Assembly (NCBI GenBank): GCA_002749535.1
Contig: MZZL01000390.1
Coordinates: 792,253 to 856,252 of the forward strand
Direction: 5' to 3'
Origin: Apophysomyces variabilis
Lineage: Eukaryota; Mucoromycota; Mucoromycetes; Mucorales; Mucoraceae
DNA length: 64,000 bases
Shown piece by piece: positions 50,627 to 62,230 of this stretch. Under the pieces are notes generated by a model. It saw nothing but the letters and a program-made list of their open reading frames with translations. It had not been told where the DNA came from and did not search any database. Numbering within the stretch: the first letter of the stretch is position 1; every line of letters begins with the position of its first letter. Position numbers and translations under genes: made by a program.

Positions 50627-50854
50627 TCCATTCTTCATGCTATCCTCTCAAGACTCGCGGTTCCTCAAAGCCATGGGCGCTTGTCCCTTTTTGAATAATA
50701 AAGGAATAAGCTTAAATTAACTCAACAAAAGCTATAAAAGAAATTGCTTTCCCTTTAATTCACATCATATTATGAGCGGAAAGAAGATGTGCTATCACAT
50801 CAGAGATTCGCTGTTGCAATGGATATAAATAATTTACTGTTTTATTAAATGTCT

Positions 50855-52594
50855 CTAATTGACAACAACCGACCAGGGGTGATCCACGTCGCCGTATTGT
50901 ATGTTCTGGATAGCATCATTGAAAGCTCTGGTATAGGGACCAGCCTGGGACGTGGGATCCTTGGGATCCAAAGGAATATTGAGATCCTAAAGCATTTTGA
51001 TCATCTTTTAGCTATGTGTCCTTTCGCATAAAAAAATCGAAGTCTCCATTCTCACCTCTCCCATATATTCGATCGTCTTGACAGGACTGACAATACAGGC
51101 AGTACCGGCACCGAACACTTCAAGAACACGGTTTTGCTTGACGGCTTCACGCAACTGGGGCATGGTCATTGGGCGTTCACTGACCTTAAACTTGTTCCAG
51201 GATCTGGCCAAGCTTAGGATCGAATCACGGGTCACACCAGGAAGAATGGAACCATCCAGAGGGGGGGTAGCGAGTTCCAGCTCACCTTCTTCATTCTTCC
51301 ACAAAACGAACAGATTCATTGCACCGACCTCGGTCAATTGATGATCCTCTACATTCCGCTACCCTTTTAGCTGTCTTTTACTCTTTCTTCCGCTGCCGTC
51401 AATTAAATAAACCTTACCACCAAACAACCATAAGTTTTGCTGGTAGCCTTGTTTAGCAGCTAATCGCTGAGGCAAAAGACCTGGAAATCAAAGAGAGCAG
51501 ACGAGGGCAGAAGATATGATTCCGCGTTCAGTAACAAATTTACTTGTGGACCCAAAGGTTCTTCTTACCAGGAGCATAATTGCCACCGATCTTTGCATCA
51601 CCAGTACCACGGGGCCATGCGCGTACATATTCGGTTGTTGCCTTGAGTTTGACAGCTGAAAATCCAGTTGCGTAGTAAGGACCGACGGGAGAGGCAATGA
51701 CAAAGAGCATGGCATCTGTAGGTGGGTTCACACCAAGGGCTTCTTGAGTACCGATCATGGTGGGGCGCAGGTAGAGAGAGTAACCACGTTCACTGGGAAT
51801 CCAACGTTCATCGAGTTTGAGCAACTCTCCGATACATTTAAGTAACGCATCCCCGTCGAATTGCTATTTAGTGATATCATAGATTTCGAAAAGGTGTGTA
51901 AGATTGCATGTGACAAACGTCCAGCTTTTCTTTTTTTTTTTTTTCCTTCCATCTCTTTCAACATACAGGGAGAGCAATACGAGCAGTTGAACGATTCATA
52001 CGAGCCATGTTCATCTCAGGTCGGAACAAGCGGATTTTGCCTTGTTTATCTTTGTATGCCTTCATTCCTTCAAAACACTTTTTCCATACGGAGAAATAAA
52101 ATGAAGTGCTTGTCAGCATATTTTTCTTTTCCCAATCTCTATCCATTGTATTTACCTCGGATGCATAATGGAAAACCATGGCACTGGGATCCAGATGCAA
52201 TTTTCCGTAAGGTCGAATCTCGGGAGCTTCCCATCCCTCTTTTTCGTTCCAGTTGGCGGTCACCCTAAGGGTGAAGAATGGCTTTTAATATCCCAATACA
52301 TGAAGAGATAGGCTACTTTTTTTTTTGATTGTCTTTACATATGGTCTGTAAATGTCTTTCCAAACACAAGATCTTTGTTAGCCACCAAGGGCTTCAGAAC
52401 TTTGGAAGGGGTGATCCGTAACTGGCTGGCCTGTGATAGACAGAAAAGGGAAGGGCGATTGATAAGACAAAGAAGGCAAGGGATGTGACTCTTCATTGAT
52501 TACTCACATCAAGTGGTTTTGTCGCGGTTGTGTTAAAACGCTTAGAACCAGCCAGGAACTGTGTACGAACGGCTGGAAGGCGGAACAGCATCAT
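50855..52594 (-). CDS. Branched-chain amino-acid aminotransferase, mitochondrial
   Basis: Eight exons: 52594-52508, 52430-52339, 52264-52156, 52077-51967, 51863-51569, 51480-51418, 51348-51056 and 50986-50855; 393 residues. It is a PLP-dependent class IV transaminase that interconverts Leu, Ile and Val with their 2-keto acids. The first 25 or so residues are basic and hydroxylated ('[20 protein letters not shown]'), a likely mitochondrial targeting peptide. Family motifs: '[19 protein letters not shown]', '[14 protein letters not shown]', the PLP-lysine region '[12 protein letters not shown]' and '[11 protein letters not shown]'. All introns are GT-AG. A second isoform elsewhere in the genome would be normal. 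Confidence 0.95.
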
Positions 52595-53120
52595 AGAATC
52601 TAGAAAGCGAATTGAAAGAAGAAGAACAAGAAGGAAAATGGTCAAGGTGTACCCGAGTTTAAATACGAAATGCTGAGATTTTTAAAAACCCGGTGTCACT
52701 GTGATTCATCCAACCTGGTCCTCTCTTTTGCTCTTGACCCGAATAAATTGGAATACCGCAAAGATGTCATGGATACCCCACTTTTCCCACGGTCAGCTCA
52801 TTCTTTAAAGTTTCCGTTTGCTGTCAGATAAACCTTGCAACGACTAATTCCTTTCTACTAAGGTCTCAAAGTCTGTCCTTCTCATGGCTATGATACTACT
52901 TTCTTGGATTATAGGCGTACAAAGCGGAAAATCAAAGATCATGCAAACTGAGCCAATCAATTTTCCTCTATCATTATGTATCGGTCGCCTACTTTAACCA
53001 ATCCATTTTGTCCCTTTCACCATCCTACTACCTTGCCGTGAGAAAAACAAAGAGCGTTTGAAAAGGGGAATTTGACAAGCCGTTACATGTGTAACCCGAA
53101 AAGATTATGAAACTAGAATT
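52595..53120. other. Promoter of the aminotransferase gene
   Basis: About 530 bases between the four-TM gene's 3' end and the aminotransferase start. No gene seen. General control sites such as TGACTC were not found on a quick read. Confidence 0.45.
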
Positions 53121-54435
53121 TTAATACGTATTTTTGGATAGATTTTCTTGCAAAGTGGGCAAAGATTTGCGTTTTACATTGCCAATGGGAGAGGATCTAT
53201 CTAAATGAACAACATCACCGTCAATGCCTAGTTTAAAATCTAGTAGGCAAGGAGACGGACTGGAGATTAAGGATGAAGTGGATTCATTGTCGATAGGCGT
53301 TCGCCATGTGGGCTTTTTGAACGAAAATGTCGTCATGGTTTTCTTCTTCTGCTTCGGTTTTTCCCTGGGCTTTTCGTTATTCAGGACAATGACATTAGAT
53401 CGATTGGCCATAGGTGGGGGAGGTGGTGGTACAACTGGTGGGATGGGATTTGGTGGTATACCCATCGCCGCAGGTGGTGCCATCGGCCCGCCTTGATAGT
53501 CACCATTTGCTAAGCGCATCTTCGTTAACTCCACGCAATACATCTTATGACTCAATGAATGAATACAGGCTGCCCAGTAAACCTAAAGATAATTCAGCAT
53601 ACTTAATCACATGCTTTACATGAATAAATAATATTATAACTATTTGGCCTATTTCTTAGTTTATCCTTACATAAAGCACAATCATCAACAGAATGGCGAT
53701 AAAACTGAATTTTAATTCATCTTGCCACAGTTTGTCGCAGTTGTAGAAATCATCGCGGGCAAAATTGAAACCAACTGAGCCATTGGATACCGAATGCTGA
53801 ACGTTTTGGTTGAGCGTCGTCGAGGCAGAGGTAATACATGAATTAAGATAGTCTCCGCGTATGGTAATAAATAGAATCACATTGATAAAGCCGTCGACAA
53901 GTACGAGAAAAATAGATACCCATATAGCGTGCGCTAACGTTCGAATGTATTGCATCATATTCTAACATGATGTTCCTTGTTTTTAAGCCCGGTTTTACCT
54001 CTCATAAACCATGCCTCTGTCTTACCACAAATACGGCAAATAAACCACCGAGAGCGACCAACCCAAGTATCAGGTTAACTACACCAAAGACAGTGATGGG
54101 TGCTGGTATCATATAAGAGAAGAAAGCTTTGTTTTGTTTTGTTTCGTTCTTAGTTGTGTATCATTTGGTTGAGTAATGTTGGGATAACTCACGACTACTG
54201 GATTGAAATGATATGACGGCGAAATACATGGACAAACTCTAATAGAACGTAATGAGTTAGATTACCGTTGTCATCTTGCAGAGTGAGGTTTTGGAAGATA
54301 GGTTACCGCCCATAGTAAACATGAAAGTGCAGCACCTGTCCGCAAATGGACACAGCCGCAGCATTTCCGTAAAGCCTCGTGAGGGGTGTGTACGTATCGA
54401 TTCTTTGTATCTGGTACCAGAAAAGGATAATTCAT
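53121..54435 (-). CDS. Four-TM protein with proline-rich tail
   Basis: Five exons: 54435-54307, 54238-54193, 54102-54026, 53961-53671 and 53582-53121; 334 residues, all GT-AG and in phase. A short N-terminus carries 'RKCCGCVHLRTGA', a Cys-rich motif directly before the first membrane helix. There are about four TM segments, with a loop of about 50 residues carrying several Asn and Cys between TM3 and TM4. The cytoplasmic tail (about 180-334) is Pro-rich ('PPNPIPPVVPPPPPPMANRS') and basic, a possible SH3/WW or profilin ligand. The overall layout resembles tetraspan or MARVEL-like proteins, but I could not assign a family. Confidence 0.75.
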
Positions 54436-54716
54436 GGATGATTTGTTGGAGAGAATAAAGAAGAACGAAAATAACGGGATATAATTTCTTAGCTAAACTA
54501 TTTTTTCTTACATTGCTTCACAAATGGTATCATGTTTCTCTTTGTCCAATTAAGGCAAAAGAGGTTCACGATGTTCGATCCAACAACAACCCACTAAAAT
54601 AGGTAAATGTACAATAGTCTTCTCGTTTATTAAACGGACAACAGAAAGTCCTTCCATGAGAATTTAATCAATACAGGATTAGGCTTCGTTTCTCTCTTTC
54701 TCTCTCATATTTTATT

Positions 54717-55667
54717 TCAACGACGAAACAGTTTCCTTCCGACAGTCGTGTTGGCTGTTTTACTCCTTTTATACCGTCGATGGGCTTCTCGTAGATGTTC
54801 CGGTCGTATTGCACCTGTATGGCCCCATTCTTCCATGACCTCTCTCGCTAATAAGAACAGTACGGTTCACTTTCTCAGTCATCCTAGCAAACATTTCTCG
54901 TTCTTTCTTTTTACCTTTTTCTACAATCTCGCCTACATAGACTTTGGAAAATCCTGCCACCACAAATGCCATGGTTTGTGAACACTGTTGATTTAGCACC
55001 TGACTAACAAGCTGTATGACCATGAGCATTTGATCAATATAAAGCCCCTTCTTAAACCTGTTCCTTTTCTTTTTGCCTACCCTCTTTACGTTGGTTCGAT
55101 TCAAAGCTGAACGTCGATATCCTTCATAACGTTGTAACTGTTCTTCTGTGAAATTCTCTAGCAATAACCTAAGAACAGCAAAAGGATCATATTGTAAGAC
55201 ATAGTTTCAACAAATTCGTCATAAGCGAAACAGTAAAAAAAAAAAAAGGACCAAACGAACTTCATGTCTTCCTTTGCTTTCTCCATTTGTGCTTGCATAT
55301 GGGCATCCATGTCCATCACAAGATCCTCCTTATTCTCATCTTCATCTTCTTCCTGCTGTTGCTGATTTTGTGGCTGTTGTGTGGATTGCTGTTCACGGCT
55401 TTCAGCATCGGCATTGCTTTCTTCTTCTGAAGGTTTTGCCTCACGATCAATTTCCACTGATCCTTGCCGTGATGAAGATGCTGTAGCGCTGCTAGATCGC
55501 CGTTGGCTCCATTGGTTATTATTGTTGATATTCGAATGGGAAGATGTCCGCTTGATCGCTGCTGCTGCTGCTGCTGCTGTGGAAAGTGGACGACCATACG
55601 TAGGCATGGCTGACATGGGTGGACTGGTAGCATTGAGAGGTGGCGAAAATGCTGGATGATTGCCCAT
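54717..55667 (-). CDS. taf11: TFIID subunit TAF11
   Basis: Four exons: 55667-55261, 55168-55081, 55011-54915 and 54847-54717; 240 residues. TAF11 pairs with TAF13 through a histone fold in TFIID. The N-terminal 130 residues are disordered, with Ala, Asn and Gln runs and an acidic patch. The histone fold begins 'NFTEEQLQRYEGYRRSAL'. Intron 2 must be removed to join 'RTNVKR' to 'LVSQVLNQQCSQTMAFVVAG'. The fold ends with 'KVYVGEIVEKA' and 'IRPEHLREAHRRYK', matching the family closely. Confidence 0.93.
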
Positions 55668-55860
55668 GGTTGAGATTAAGGGAAGTACGAGAAGCTATGT
55701 ACAGTACGGTAATTCGCGTTTTAGGACAATTAGGATGGGTGAGCTGGAATGTGACTTTTGAGTAAAATCCTGTAGTATTATACGTTTCTTTTTTATGTGT
55801 AGAATGGAATCAATCCTGTAATATTATACTTTTTCTTTGCGGAAACATTTGCACTGCTCG

Positions 55861-55927
55861 AAACTTGATCCTTGCATGGATGCAAAATTTATTTAAAGTA
55901 GCGTAAAAGGTTGATTAAAGTTTATTG
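55861..55927 (+). repeat. Dispersed repeat, copy B
   Basis: Closely related to 27092-27162. It shares ACTTGATCCTTGCAT, the following GCAAAATT and ATTTAAAGTAG, then GTAAAAGGTTG. Confidence 0.7.
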
Positions 55928-56295
55928 TTTAAATATAAAACCGTGAGTGCTGCGTTCTTAACATGTCCACTCTGGTTCGGTCTCAGAGAAAAAGAAATAA
56001 AAAAAAACCCTTGCGGGCAAAGGGAAAAAAGGAAAAGGCAAAAAGGTCAGGTTAAGAGGGGAAGAGAACAAAGGAGAGTAAGAAGCAGAAAGAAAAGAAG
56101 TCTGGGAAGAGGTCAGAAATCAGGGACAAGGGAGGGGAGAAAACGAGAACACGTCTATGGGAGGGTGGAAGGGGACGATATCCAGAGGAGGAAGTCGTTG
56201 GCCGGAGTTCGCTTCGCAAGAGAATTAGTTAGCAATGTGCCTGGTGCATGGCAGAGTTGATCGAGGTGGAGAAGAAGGCTGGAGAGGGTAGGCCA

Positions 56296-56330
56296 GCGTA
56301 AAAGGTTGTTCAATAAACAGTATGCAGACG
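56296..56330 (+). repeat. Dispersed repeat, partial copy C
   Basis: Matches the 3' part of copies A and B: GCGTAAAAGGTTGTTCAATAAACAGTATG-like. It sits immediately before the decayed gene copy. Confidence 0.6.
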
Positions 56331-56395
56331 TAAAAGAATTGAAAGACCATTTTTATGTTTGTCATTGTCAATCATCAGCCGATCAACCCTAGCTT

Positions 56396-57319
56396 ACAAA
56401 ATCACACTCAGCATCACAACAGCAGCAGAACAACGGTCAGAATCAAGAACAATAATCGTCGCAACAGCGTCTGAATGACAGCCATTGCGTTACATCTCGT
56501 ACAAAGCGGCGCTCGAGCATAAGTGGTGAAGATCGCTATCTAGAGATGGAGCTGTTGGATCCTAAAGATTTGTCTTTTTCGCCTGTGAAGCATGATGATC
56601 ATTTTGTCGCTCATCAGTTTGATATGACAAACGCGATTTACGAATTCCAGTTTTTGCTTTTACGACAAAAATGGAAGCTCTCCATTGAAGATCATATACA
56701 GTACGCCATGCTATGGCGAGCAATTCAATTTTACTGTTATCACCAAATAAATATCCAGACAACTTGCCACCGCATTTCTCCTAAAGCAATCCTCAAGGCG
56801 GCCATCAACAATATTAAATCCATTTATGGCTTGAATTCGCCTCGTATGCAAGTTGAAACGGTAACCAATATGATCAGCATTCTACAGGAACTCGACATCG
56901 AAGTGATCAGCAGCAGCCAAGCGATTGTGAAATTTCTGGATCTTTATCTTCTGCCAAATGAACGCAAATTTGCCAATGGCTTGGCCGAGTTAGTTAAAAA
57001 GTTTCCTCGTGTGCCAATTGCAGAGGATGTGTGTTGTATCCGCAAGTGATCAACAAGATATTAAATGAAGCTCAGTCACAATCGGTGCTCTCAATCCAAT
57101 TTTGCAGTACTTAGAAACTCTCCAGAATACCTTGGGCGATTTACGCAAACTGCTGATGGATATGCCGCTTGGTTTGCTTGTTCTTGATGTCTTCCATCCA
57201 CTCTGCATCCGCGCACTGTCAATCCCTTTCAACCCTCATGCCACCGTCCAACTGTCCCTGTGTCCAGTTTCGATAGCATCTTTTCAACTTTGCAGGATCG
57301 CAAGCGGTCTTGCCATTTA
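56396..57319 (+). pseudogene. Decayed intronless gene copy, family unknown
   Basis: A long, clearly protein-like forward frame (main part 56546-57049) carries helical sequence such as 'NAIYEFQFLLLRQKWKLSIE' and 'VETVTNMISILQELDIEVIS'. The same frame extends upstream through a Gln-rich stretch interrupted by a TAA. After 57049 coding-like sequence continues in other frames ('PQVINKILNEAQSQS', then 'LQYLETLQNTLGDLRKLLMD'). No introns were needed, unlike nearly all genes here, which would fit a retrocopy. No family was recognised. Repeat copies flank its left side. Confidence 0.6.
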
Positions 57320-59279
57320 AAGAGATACAACTAGGAATAACGAACCCAATAAATAGAAAGCAAGGCTGATGAAAATCTCAACAAAAACAAGGGTATCTTT
57401 AGTTTGCCACTGTTTTTGAAATACAGTTGAAAATTCGGATTTTATTAGAACGCCAATGAGCACTTGCACCCATTCGGCCTATCTGCTCTAGAATTTGAAA
57501 TACAAGAACGGACATCTGCACCCGTATTCTTTTTATTGTAATGGCAAATTTTGAGACCAGTTCTATTTGTATTGATCGTTTCCCTTGAGTTGCGTTGAGT
57601 TGAATAGGGTTCCGTAAAAGAACCGAAGAACGGAAACCGAACCGGAACCAAACCGAAAATGTCAGTTCAATTCTTTCCTAGAACCGAACCGGAACGGGCT
57701 GTTCTTCGGACAGCTAGAGAGCAGTCTTTTTCGACAGACTGGGTCATGCGAAGATTACTGTATCTGTAGGTCACGTGTAGCCAGACTGTTCAAAAGCCGT
57801 GGGCAATCGTAATGGGAGCACATACGTGACCGCTTGTGGTTAACTGGTGCGCGTGGACAAGCCCTTTTGATTACCGCAGTTTTCTTCCATTACCTTTTAT
57901 TTCTTTCAAACGTACGAGTGATAAAAGTGATGTTTGTGTCGAGCATGGGGTTTTTTATACCATGTGAATGACCATTCTACTGTTCCTTTGTCTTAAACAT
58001 TAGCATTGGGTCTTCCTTTTGTTCCTTTGGCCTATGATCTAAGCATTGGAATGAGTTCGCTTTTGTTTCCGGAATGTTTGTGTTCAGTAAGTTGGTTGTA
58101 AGCCATCTGAACGACCATTCTACTGTTCCTTTGTCTTAAACATTAGCATTGGGTCTTCCTTTTGTCCCTTTTGGCCTATGACCTAAGCATTGGAATGGGT
58201 TTCTGGATAATTTGTATTAAGATACCTTCACACTTGGACTAGCAAGCACAACTCATTTGACTCGTGGAATCTTTAAATTAAACCAGATAAGTTCCCAAAC
58301 AGATGCCAGGAAAATTTGTGAGCAACTAATAGAATTTAGTACTGACCACTTATCTTCTATGAAACTAGAAATTTGAATGATTTCGACCCGCACTAGACTA
58401 TGTTTGCAGGCTATGGAGTTTTCTTGGTCCAAAGGCATTTTTCGCAACGATACAACCTTATTCTATAATGGCTATGAAGATACTCACTTTATACATGTTG
58501 TATTATCATGTTTTGATCCGTTATCCGAATATACTGTATCATCTTGATTTCTGCTATTGCCCACATACTTTCTGTAATCGCTTTGCGATCTTCAACTTGA
58601 AATGATAGAAAAAAAAATAGTTTGAATATTATGGTGCTCGAAGTAGACTGCTCAAAAACTTTTAAAGTTGGACTAGAAACCTATGAGATCTGCAGCCGTG
58701 CTGTCTCTACACGATGTGACGGAGGACGTTTTAAAGCCTACTATAGAGATGATGGCGACCTCTTGAGATTGACATGCAGCCAAAGCTATATCGGATCACA
58801 AATTCTTATACGCAAAGCATGAAGAAGCTAACTGGAAAAGTTGCAGGTACCAGCTTTGTTTTGTACAAAAGTTGCCTTTGAAGCATTACTATTAGAGAGA
58901 ATCTTTTTTATAACTTTTATAACTTTTTTTCTTTTACTTTAAAGTTTCTTGAATCAAGTGTTCCATAAAATAACTTAACGGAGGAAAGATGATTTTGACA
59001 GGCCAATATTGTTAGACATTCAAATTCCGGTACCCCTCATAAACAGATGATAAGTCGCGGTACCCTTCATGCACTGGTTGCTTAAGTATAGCCCGTCTAT
59101 GGTAGGCGTGACGCAAGTAGCTCTCTTGTAACCTACCCCTCAAATCCATTGGAACCATTGTTGGAATTTTGGACAACAGCACAATTTTGAAACAGCGACT
59201 TCACTTTTTTGAAATGAAATGAATGCAATTCTACTGCAAAAAGCCTCGTCTCCAAACACCTGCATCTTCTTTCTTTGTC
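57320..59279. other. Intergenic with local repeats
   Basis: About 2 kb holding an accgaacc-type repeat patch (about 57600-57720) and an imperfect direct repeat (57965-58201). A 66-codon frame at 58622-58822 (Cys-containing, unrecognised) has no support beyond being open. Confidence 0.5.
57965..58201 (+). repeat. Imperfect direct repeat of about 93 bp, spacing 143 bp
   Basis: Units at about 57965-58055 and 58108-58201 share long identical stretches, including ACCATTCTACTGTTCCTTTG and TCTTAAACATTAGCATTGGG. They differ by a few substitutions and one or two indels. Unique spacer lies between them. This is a local segmental duplication in non-coding DNA. Confidence 0.9.
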
Positions 59280-60089
59280 ATGCCAAAACTACGGTTTAAA
59301 GACAAGGACAGTGATAAAAAGAAAACGAGGAAGAAAAACAAGCATTCTCGCTCTCGCTCACCCTCCAGTAAGCGGTATCGTCCGCCTACGCTGTATGAAG
59401 AAGAGGAGGGCTGGATTCCTCCAAATCAGGCGCAGAAGGATGATGAAACTGAATGGCGAGAGCGATTATTCCATGCCATGGCAGAAGATGAGGGTTCGGA
59501 TGCCTTTTACTCACAATATAGCCATTATGACTACAATGGAACAAGATCCGAGATAGATCGCATGACGGATGAAGAATACCGTGATTACATTGAGACGGGC
59601 ATGTACCGCAAGCGCAATGCGGAAAAGATAGCCCAGAAAGAAGCAGCAAGGGCAGAAGCCAAGCGAAAACGGGAAGAAGCGAGAAAGGCTCGGGAGAAAA
59701 TGAAAGAGGAAGAGGAGCGTTACAGAGCGGTCCAGGAGAGGTTGCATAAACTTCAGAGCAGGAGTCTGAGCTGGCAGGAATATGAGAAACGGTGGGCTCA
59801 TGTGGAGACAGCGGATACACTAAACAAAAAGGATATCCCATGGCCAATACTGCAGCATGGCCAGTTTTCACCTCAGAGTATCCGCGATTTCTTACTTGAT
59901 CCTGCTCAGTCATCTGAAGCGAACAAAAAGAGAGTACGGAAAGAACAGCTACGATACCATCCAGACAAGTTCGTGCAAAAAGTACTTCGAAAAGTTCAGT
60001 CAACAGAGAGAGAATACAAGCGATTGGAACAACGAATGAATGATATTTCCGGATGGTTGAACGATCTATGGGCTGAAATGAATGTATAG
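59280..60089 (+). CDS. NFKBIL1-like (I-kappa-B-like) protein
   Basis: Single-exon protein of 269 residues from the Met before 'PKLRFKDKD'. An upstream in-frame Met at 59223 would add 19 residues. The first 35 residues are Lys/Arg/Ser-rich, probably a nuclear signal. A long charged coiled coil spans about 115-175. The C-terminal 95 residues match the conserved end of NF-kappa-B-inhibitor-like protein 1: 'LSWQEYEKRWAHVE', 'KDIPWPI', 'LRYHPDKFVQKVL' (a degenerate J-domain-like HPD) and 'TEREYKRLEQRMND'. The ankyrin repeats of the animal protein are absent. Fungal members are uncharacterised; a role in RNA processing is only a guess. The stop lies 28 bases from that of CIA1. Confidence 0.82.
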   Translation: MPKLRFKDKDSDKKKTRKKNKHSRSRSPSSKRYRPPTLYEEEEGWIPPNQAQKDDETEWRERLFHAMAEDEGSDAFYSQYSHYDYNGTRSEIDRMTDEEYRDYIETGMYRKRNAEKIAQKEAARAEAKRKREEARKAREKMKEEEERYRAVQERLHKLQSRSLSWQEYEKRWAHVETADTLNKKDIPWPILQHGQFSPQSIRDFLLDPAQSSEANKKRVRKEQLRYHPDKFVQKVLRKVQSTEREYKRLEQRMNDISGWLNDLWAEMNV

Positions 60090-60117
60090 ACTTGCTTTTC
60101 CACAATTTTTGTATCCT

Positions 60118-61382
60118 TTAATCGTCCAGTACGAGACGCCATATACGCACTAAACCGTCATCACCCACTGAAGCCAGCCAATCACCGTGAGCAGATGTTG
60201 GAAACCATGCGACACCATTGATGTCATGTACCCCATGGGCATCTTGAACATCGGCAATAGACGTGTACATTGGTGCATTGGGATCCTGGGAGCTTTCATC
60301 CTACGGTGTATGACTGTCAGAGACAAAAGATCTGATACTATCAACCGCTCTGCTTTTTTTCTCACCTTTGCAAATACGCGAATGGCATTATCACCACTGG
60401 CACTGGCAATAAATCCGTTGACTTTTGACCATGAGACGGAATAAATGCACCGTTCATGGTATCCTGATAATGTACAAATAGTTTTCCAGACTGCTTCTCC
60501 GTTAGGCGTGGCCACACCTTCCGAATTATTTGGTTTATACATCTTCCAGATCCGTAGAGTTTGATCGTCAGAAGCCGAGACTATACAATCGCATTTCTCA
60601 GCGCCAATCTTGATTTCAACAGCCGTTACCTATGTGATCCCCTGTAGCATCAAAATCCAAAGCCCATACTGTAGAGGTGTGTCCCTCTAGGGTATCCGCG
60701 CAATACCAATCATCTTCGTCTTCTTTCCAAATCTTAATAGTATCATCATAGCTAGCGGAAGCGAGAATCTCTTGTTGAGGATGCCATGCTACCATTTTCA
60801 CGTCCTGTGAATGCTCCTGTAAGACGCTCAAACACTCAAAATCATTGTCCGCTTCCACTAAATACATTATCGGGTCAATCCAAGCATTTGTGTTATTATT
60901 CTATTGTTTACCTTCCCAAATCCAAACGCTCTTGTCTCTGCTGCAAGTGGCAAGCAACGATCCTGAACCAGACCATGCCACAGACTTGATCTCATTTTCA
61001 TGACCTTCCAGTGTTGCGACGCATTCCCAGTCTCTCCCTTGACCATCGCTTTCCCAAATTCCTGTCGTGGCATCGAAGCTGGCAGTTGCTAGTTCGTTAC
61101 CTGTGGGAGACCATGCGACACTACGTATCGTGCGTTTATGAGCGCCGTCCAGAGTATCAATGCATTGCCAATGCGAGAAATCCGAGTGTGAAGCTGGAGC
61201 CCACAATCGTACTGTTTTGTCGCCTGAACAAGTAGCAAGGATAGTTTTGGAGGGATGCCATGACGCTTGCCAGACGCGGTCCTGATGACCTACAAGCCCC
61301 GTTATCTGTCCACTGATTCTGTTTATTTTGTCCTATTCGGAACCATACCTTCTAATGTCGCTACAAGTTCTAGACGAGGCAT
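60118..61382 (-). CDS. cia1: Cytosolic Fe-S assembly WD40 protein CIA1 (CIAO1)
   Basis: Five exons: 61382-61349, 61289-60912, 60857-60630, 60580-60366 and 60300-60118; 345 residues forming a seven-bladed WD40 propeller. Cia1 is part of the CIA targeting complex that hands Fe-S clusters to cytosolic and nuclear apoproteins. Blades are easy to see: '[20 protein letters not shown]', '[20 protein letters not shown]', '[20 protein letters not shown]' and '[20 protein letters not shown]', each ending near W. The conserved Arg in the first blade ('QDRVW') is present. Two introns overlap frames that look coding, but removing them restores '[17 protein letters not shown]', as in the family. Confidence 0.95.
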
Positions 61383-62230
61383 AAAAAGATAGAAAGTCAC
61401 TCGATCTATGAGTTCGGTTTTTACGTGGTTTTTGCCGTCACTTTAAAAGGTACTTTTGCGCCAGCGAATAAATTACCTCTTTGCTGATTGGAAAATAGGA
61501 TAGCATGTATTGAAGGTGACAAAACGTACTCAACTTCGTACAACAAGCATACAGGTGAGAAAAAGCCTCACCTTATGTGGGCCATTCAAGAAGTGTATAT
61601 ATGTGGCTAACAGGATAACGCGTTTGACAAATAGAGTTGCATCAACTAGGTCAATAGTATAAAAACTGAAAGAGCATGCGGAGAGATACAAGGAAATGGG
61701 TAAGACAGTATAGCATATGGGAAGCAAGTTCACATGGGTAAATAAGAAGAAAGGGAGCAGAATAAAGATTAAAGGGCCAAGTATGCTTCATATAATGTAA
61801 ATTGAAGACCTTGATCCTGTGCTATGAGGACAGAACGAATATGGGAATGGTTGGTTATCAATTGGCCCCAATTTGCAAATGCACATAGACATCAATAGCC
61901 ACCCAGTGTGTTGGTGTTGAAAGATCGCTGCCTTTCACAGAATCCACATTCATGGAAGCATACAAACAGTTTGATAAAACATTTCTTATCGTATTGAAGT
62001 TTCTTCTACGTAGATCACAGACAAAGGTGGCATGCTTTCTGCAGAACTGGAGTACATGAAGTTGGGCGTATACGAGGTAACAGAAAAATAGCAGAGATAA
62101 AGGTAATGTTGCTTATTGTTATTATATTCAGCTGAAATGCCTAATAGTAAATGAAAGAAATGCATGCCGAAGTAAATTAAAGAATGGGCAATTACACATT
62201 TCTCTTTTTTCTTCTTTGCACTCAAACAGT
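61383..62230. other. Divergent intergenic region, cia1/GT15
   Basis: About 850 AT-rich bases between divergent starts; should hold both promoters. No gene seen. Confidence 0.5.

Larger units (their letters stand above)
55668..56395. other. Repeat-bearing intergenic DNA
   Basis: Contains two copies of the dispersed repeat (55861-55927 and 56296-56330) around a purine-rich stretch. That stretch yields a Lys/Arg-rich open frame (55925-56260), which I take to be a composition artefact. Confidence 0.55.

Noticed and set aside
55925..56260. Lys/Arg-rich 111-residue frame
   Set aside because: It is a translation of purine-rich DNA with no domain, and sits between repeat copies.
59386..60105. 239-residue minus-strand frame opposite the NFKBIL1-like gene
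   Set aside because: Antisense shadow. The sense frame has family motifs.
60581..60629. Apparent frame change in CIA1 near 60.6 kb
   Set aside because: A normal intron (GTAACG ... TATAG) restores the conserved WD40 sequence.
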